Part shown: piece by piece, positions 15,405-16,024 of the stretch
Position numbering within the stretch: the stretch's first letter is position 1
How the letters are laid out: every line of letters begins with the position of its first letter
NCBI GenBank assembly: GCA_018985225.1
Contig: JADGIF010000169.1
Coordinates: forward strand, 1-16,024
Origin: Amoeboradix gromovi
Lineage: Eukaryota > Sanchytriomycota > Sanchytriomycetes > Sanchytriales > Sanchytriaceae
Length of the DNA stretch: 16,024 nt
Direction of reading: 5' to 3'
The notes under the pieces: model-generated
What the model saw: only the letters and a program-made list of their open reading frames with translations
What the model was told of the DNA's origin: nothing
Database searches by the model: none
Position numbers and translations under genes: made by a program

Positions 15405-16024
15405 TCGGAAAATGTTTTATGGAGATTGAAATTAAAATTGATTACTGATTGATCTACCAACAAAGAGACAACTAGTGCCTTATTAAGTTAAAGAATCTGC
15501 TCTAAAAAGTACATTTTAAGGGTGGGGGACATGCTCTAGGAAGACTAGACTGGAGTTAAAACTCATGCCAAAATGAAAGATAAATAGCTAGTAGATGTTC
15601 TAAGCTCATCAAAAAGCACACAGTATGATGGATACGAGCCTTATAAGACCATAGAGCTAGCCCAAAACCCGTCGCCATCGCCAGCGAACCCGACAAAGGC
15701 GGATCTGCTGCTCTACCAGTACTCTTTTGTAATCCCTATACACTAGTTTCTTGCTATTAATACTCTGAGCTTTCTGTACTGCCTTATCCTACATTTGTAG
15801 CCAGCATCTTTCCCTGACTGATCTCTTTGTAAATCCACCACCTTTAGTACGATATGAAACCTAAAGCTTTGCCTTTGATGCTCTTGCAGTTATATACCTT
15901 TCCAAAGGTTTTCACACAGAAAATCTATCGGTGTATCCCAATAATTGTTTTGCAGTCGCTGAGTCTGCCCAATTCCAAAAGGTTGAAAATTCAATAAACG
16001 GGACATCAAATATAAAAACTGGAC
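15405..16024. other. Unresolved right end, no confident gene
   Basis: This should include the promoter of the RING-BRCT gene. Several open stretches exist but none is a clear gene. One is a rightward frame at 15588-15743 without an ATG, containing QYDGYEPYKTIELAQ and a Pro/Ser-rich part. Another is a leftward frame from the window edge to 15890 with an ATG at 16006 (MSRLLNFQPFGIGQTQRL). A third is a rightward frame open to the right edge from about 15870. Bases 15661-15720 are GC-rich (37 of 60), unlike the rest of the window. GTA...TAG pairs of 18-28 nt occur, but none matches the 19-nt pattern. No tRNA is visible. Confidence 0.35.

Noticed and set aside
15725-15850. Small GTA...TAG introns of 18, 25, 28 and 19 nt joining pieces into a membrane protein such as PIG-P
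   Set aside because: None matches the intron pattern, several incompatible combinations are possible, and the resemblance to PIG-P rests on a short Ser-Pro stretch and one hydrophobic run.
1-16024. tRNA, rRNA or CRISPR elements
   Set aside because: No tRNA A-box and B-box pair, rRNA-like stretch or regular repeat array was seen on either strand.

Overview
This is nuclear DNA from a compact, AT-rich eukaryotic genome. The gene content is eukaryotic throughout: a polyadenylation factor, histone H3, serine palmitoyltransferase, cardiolipin synthase and a mitochondrial ribosomal protein. The histone H3 core reads like a fungal H3 (for example [23 protein letters not shown] and RRLRGE). The window nevertheless also holds a NEDD1-like centrosomal factor, a TMC-like membrane protein and a RING-BRCT protein of BRCA1/BARD1 type. 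From general knowledge, these three are missing from most model fungi. My inference is an early-diverging fungus or a close relative with a compact genome and a mitochondrion that still translates. The sequence does not fix the lineage. TAA, TAG and TGA all act as stops.

The strongest signal is a set of five introns of exactly 19 nt, in CFT1, histone H3, FBP1, the CCDC90/MCUR1-like gene and LCB1. Each one sits where a conserved protein jumps frame, and removing it restores the family sequence. They share the pattern GTANTT, four variable bases, TTAAT, N, TAG, so the presumed branch site is almost fused to the 3' splice site. All five lie in the last quarter or so of their genes.

Layout from left to right. 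1-440 is mostly unassigned; a weak leftward gene may run off the edge. 441-4176 (+) is CFT1/CPSF160. 4238-5482 (+) is NEDD1-like. 5741-6814 (-) is TMC-like. 6926-7153 (+) and 7617-7790 (+) are small unknown ORFs. 7889-8227 (+) is mitochondrial bS18. 8252-8600 is bounded by an imperfect inverted repeat. 8637-9260 (+) is cardiolipin synthase, and 9280-9528 (+) is a probable MICOS subunit of Mic12/Mic13 type. 9551-9986 (-) is histone H3. 10508-11555 (+) is fructose-1,6-bisphosphatase. 11567-12164 (-) is CCDC90/MCUR1/Fmp32-like. 12308-14099 (+) is LCB1. 14100-15404 (-) is the RING-BRCT protein. 15405-16024 is unresolved.

Gene ends are tightly packed. LCB1 and the RING-BRCT gene have abutting stop codons. 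FBP1 and the CCDC90-like gene share one palindromic poly(A) signal, AATAAATTTATT. Several AATAAA hexamers overlap or touch stop codons. The bS18m, cardiolipin synthase, MICOS-like and CCDC90-like genes all serve mitochondria, which suggests a loose mitochondrial cluster in the middle of the window.
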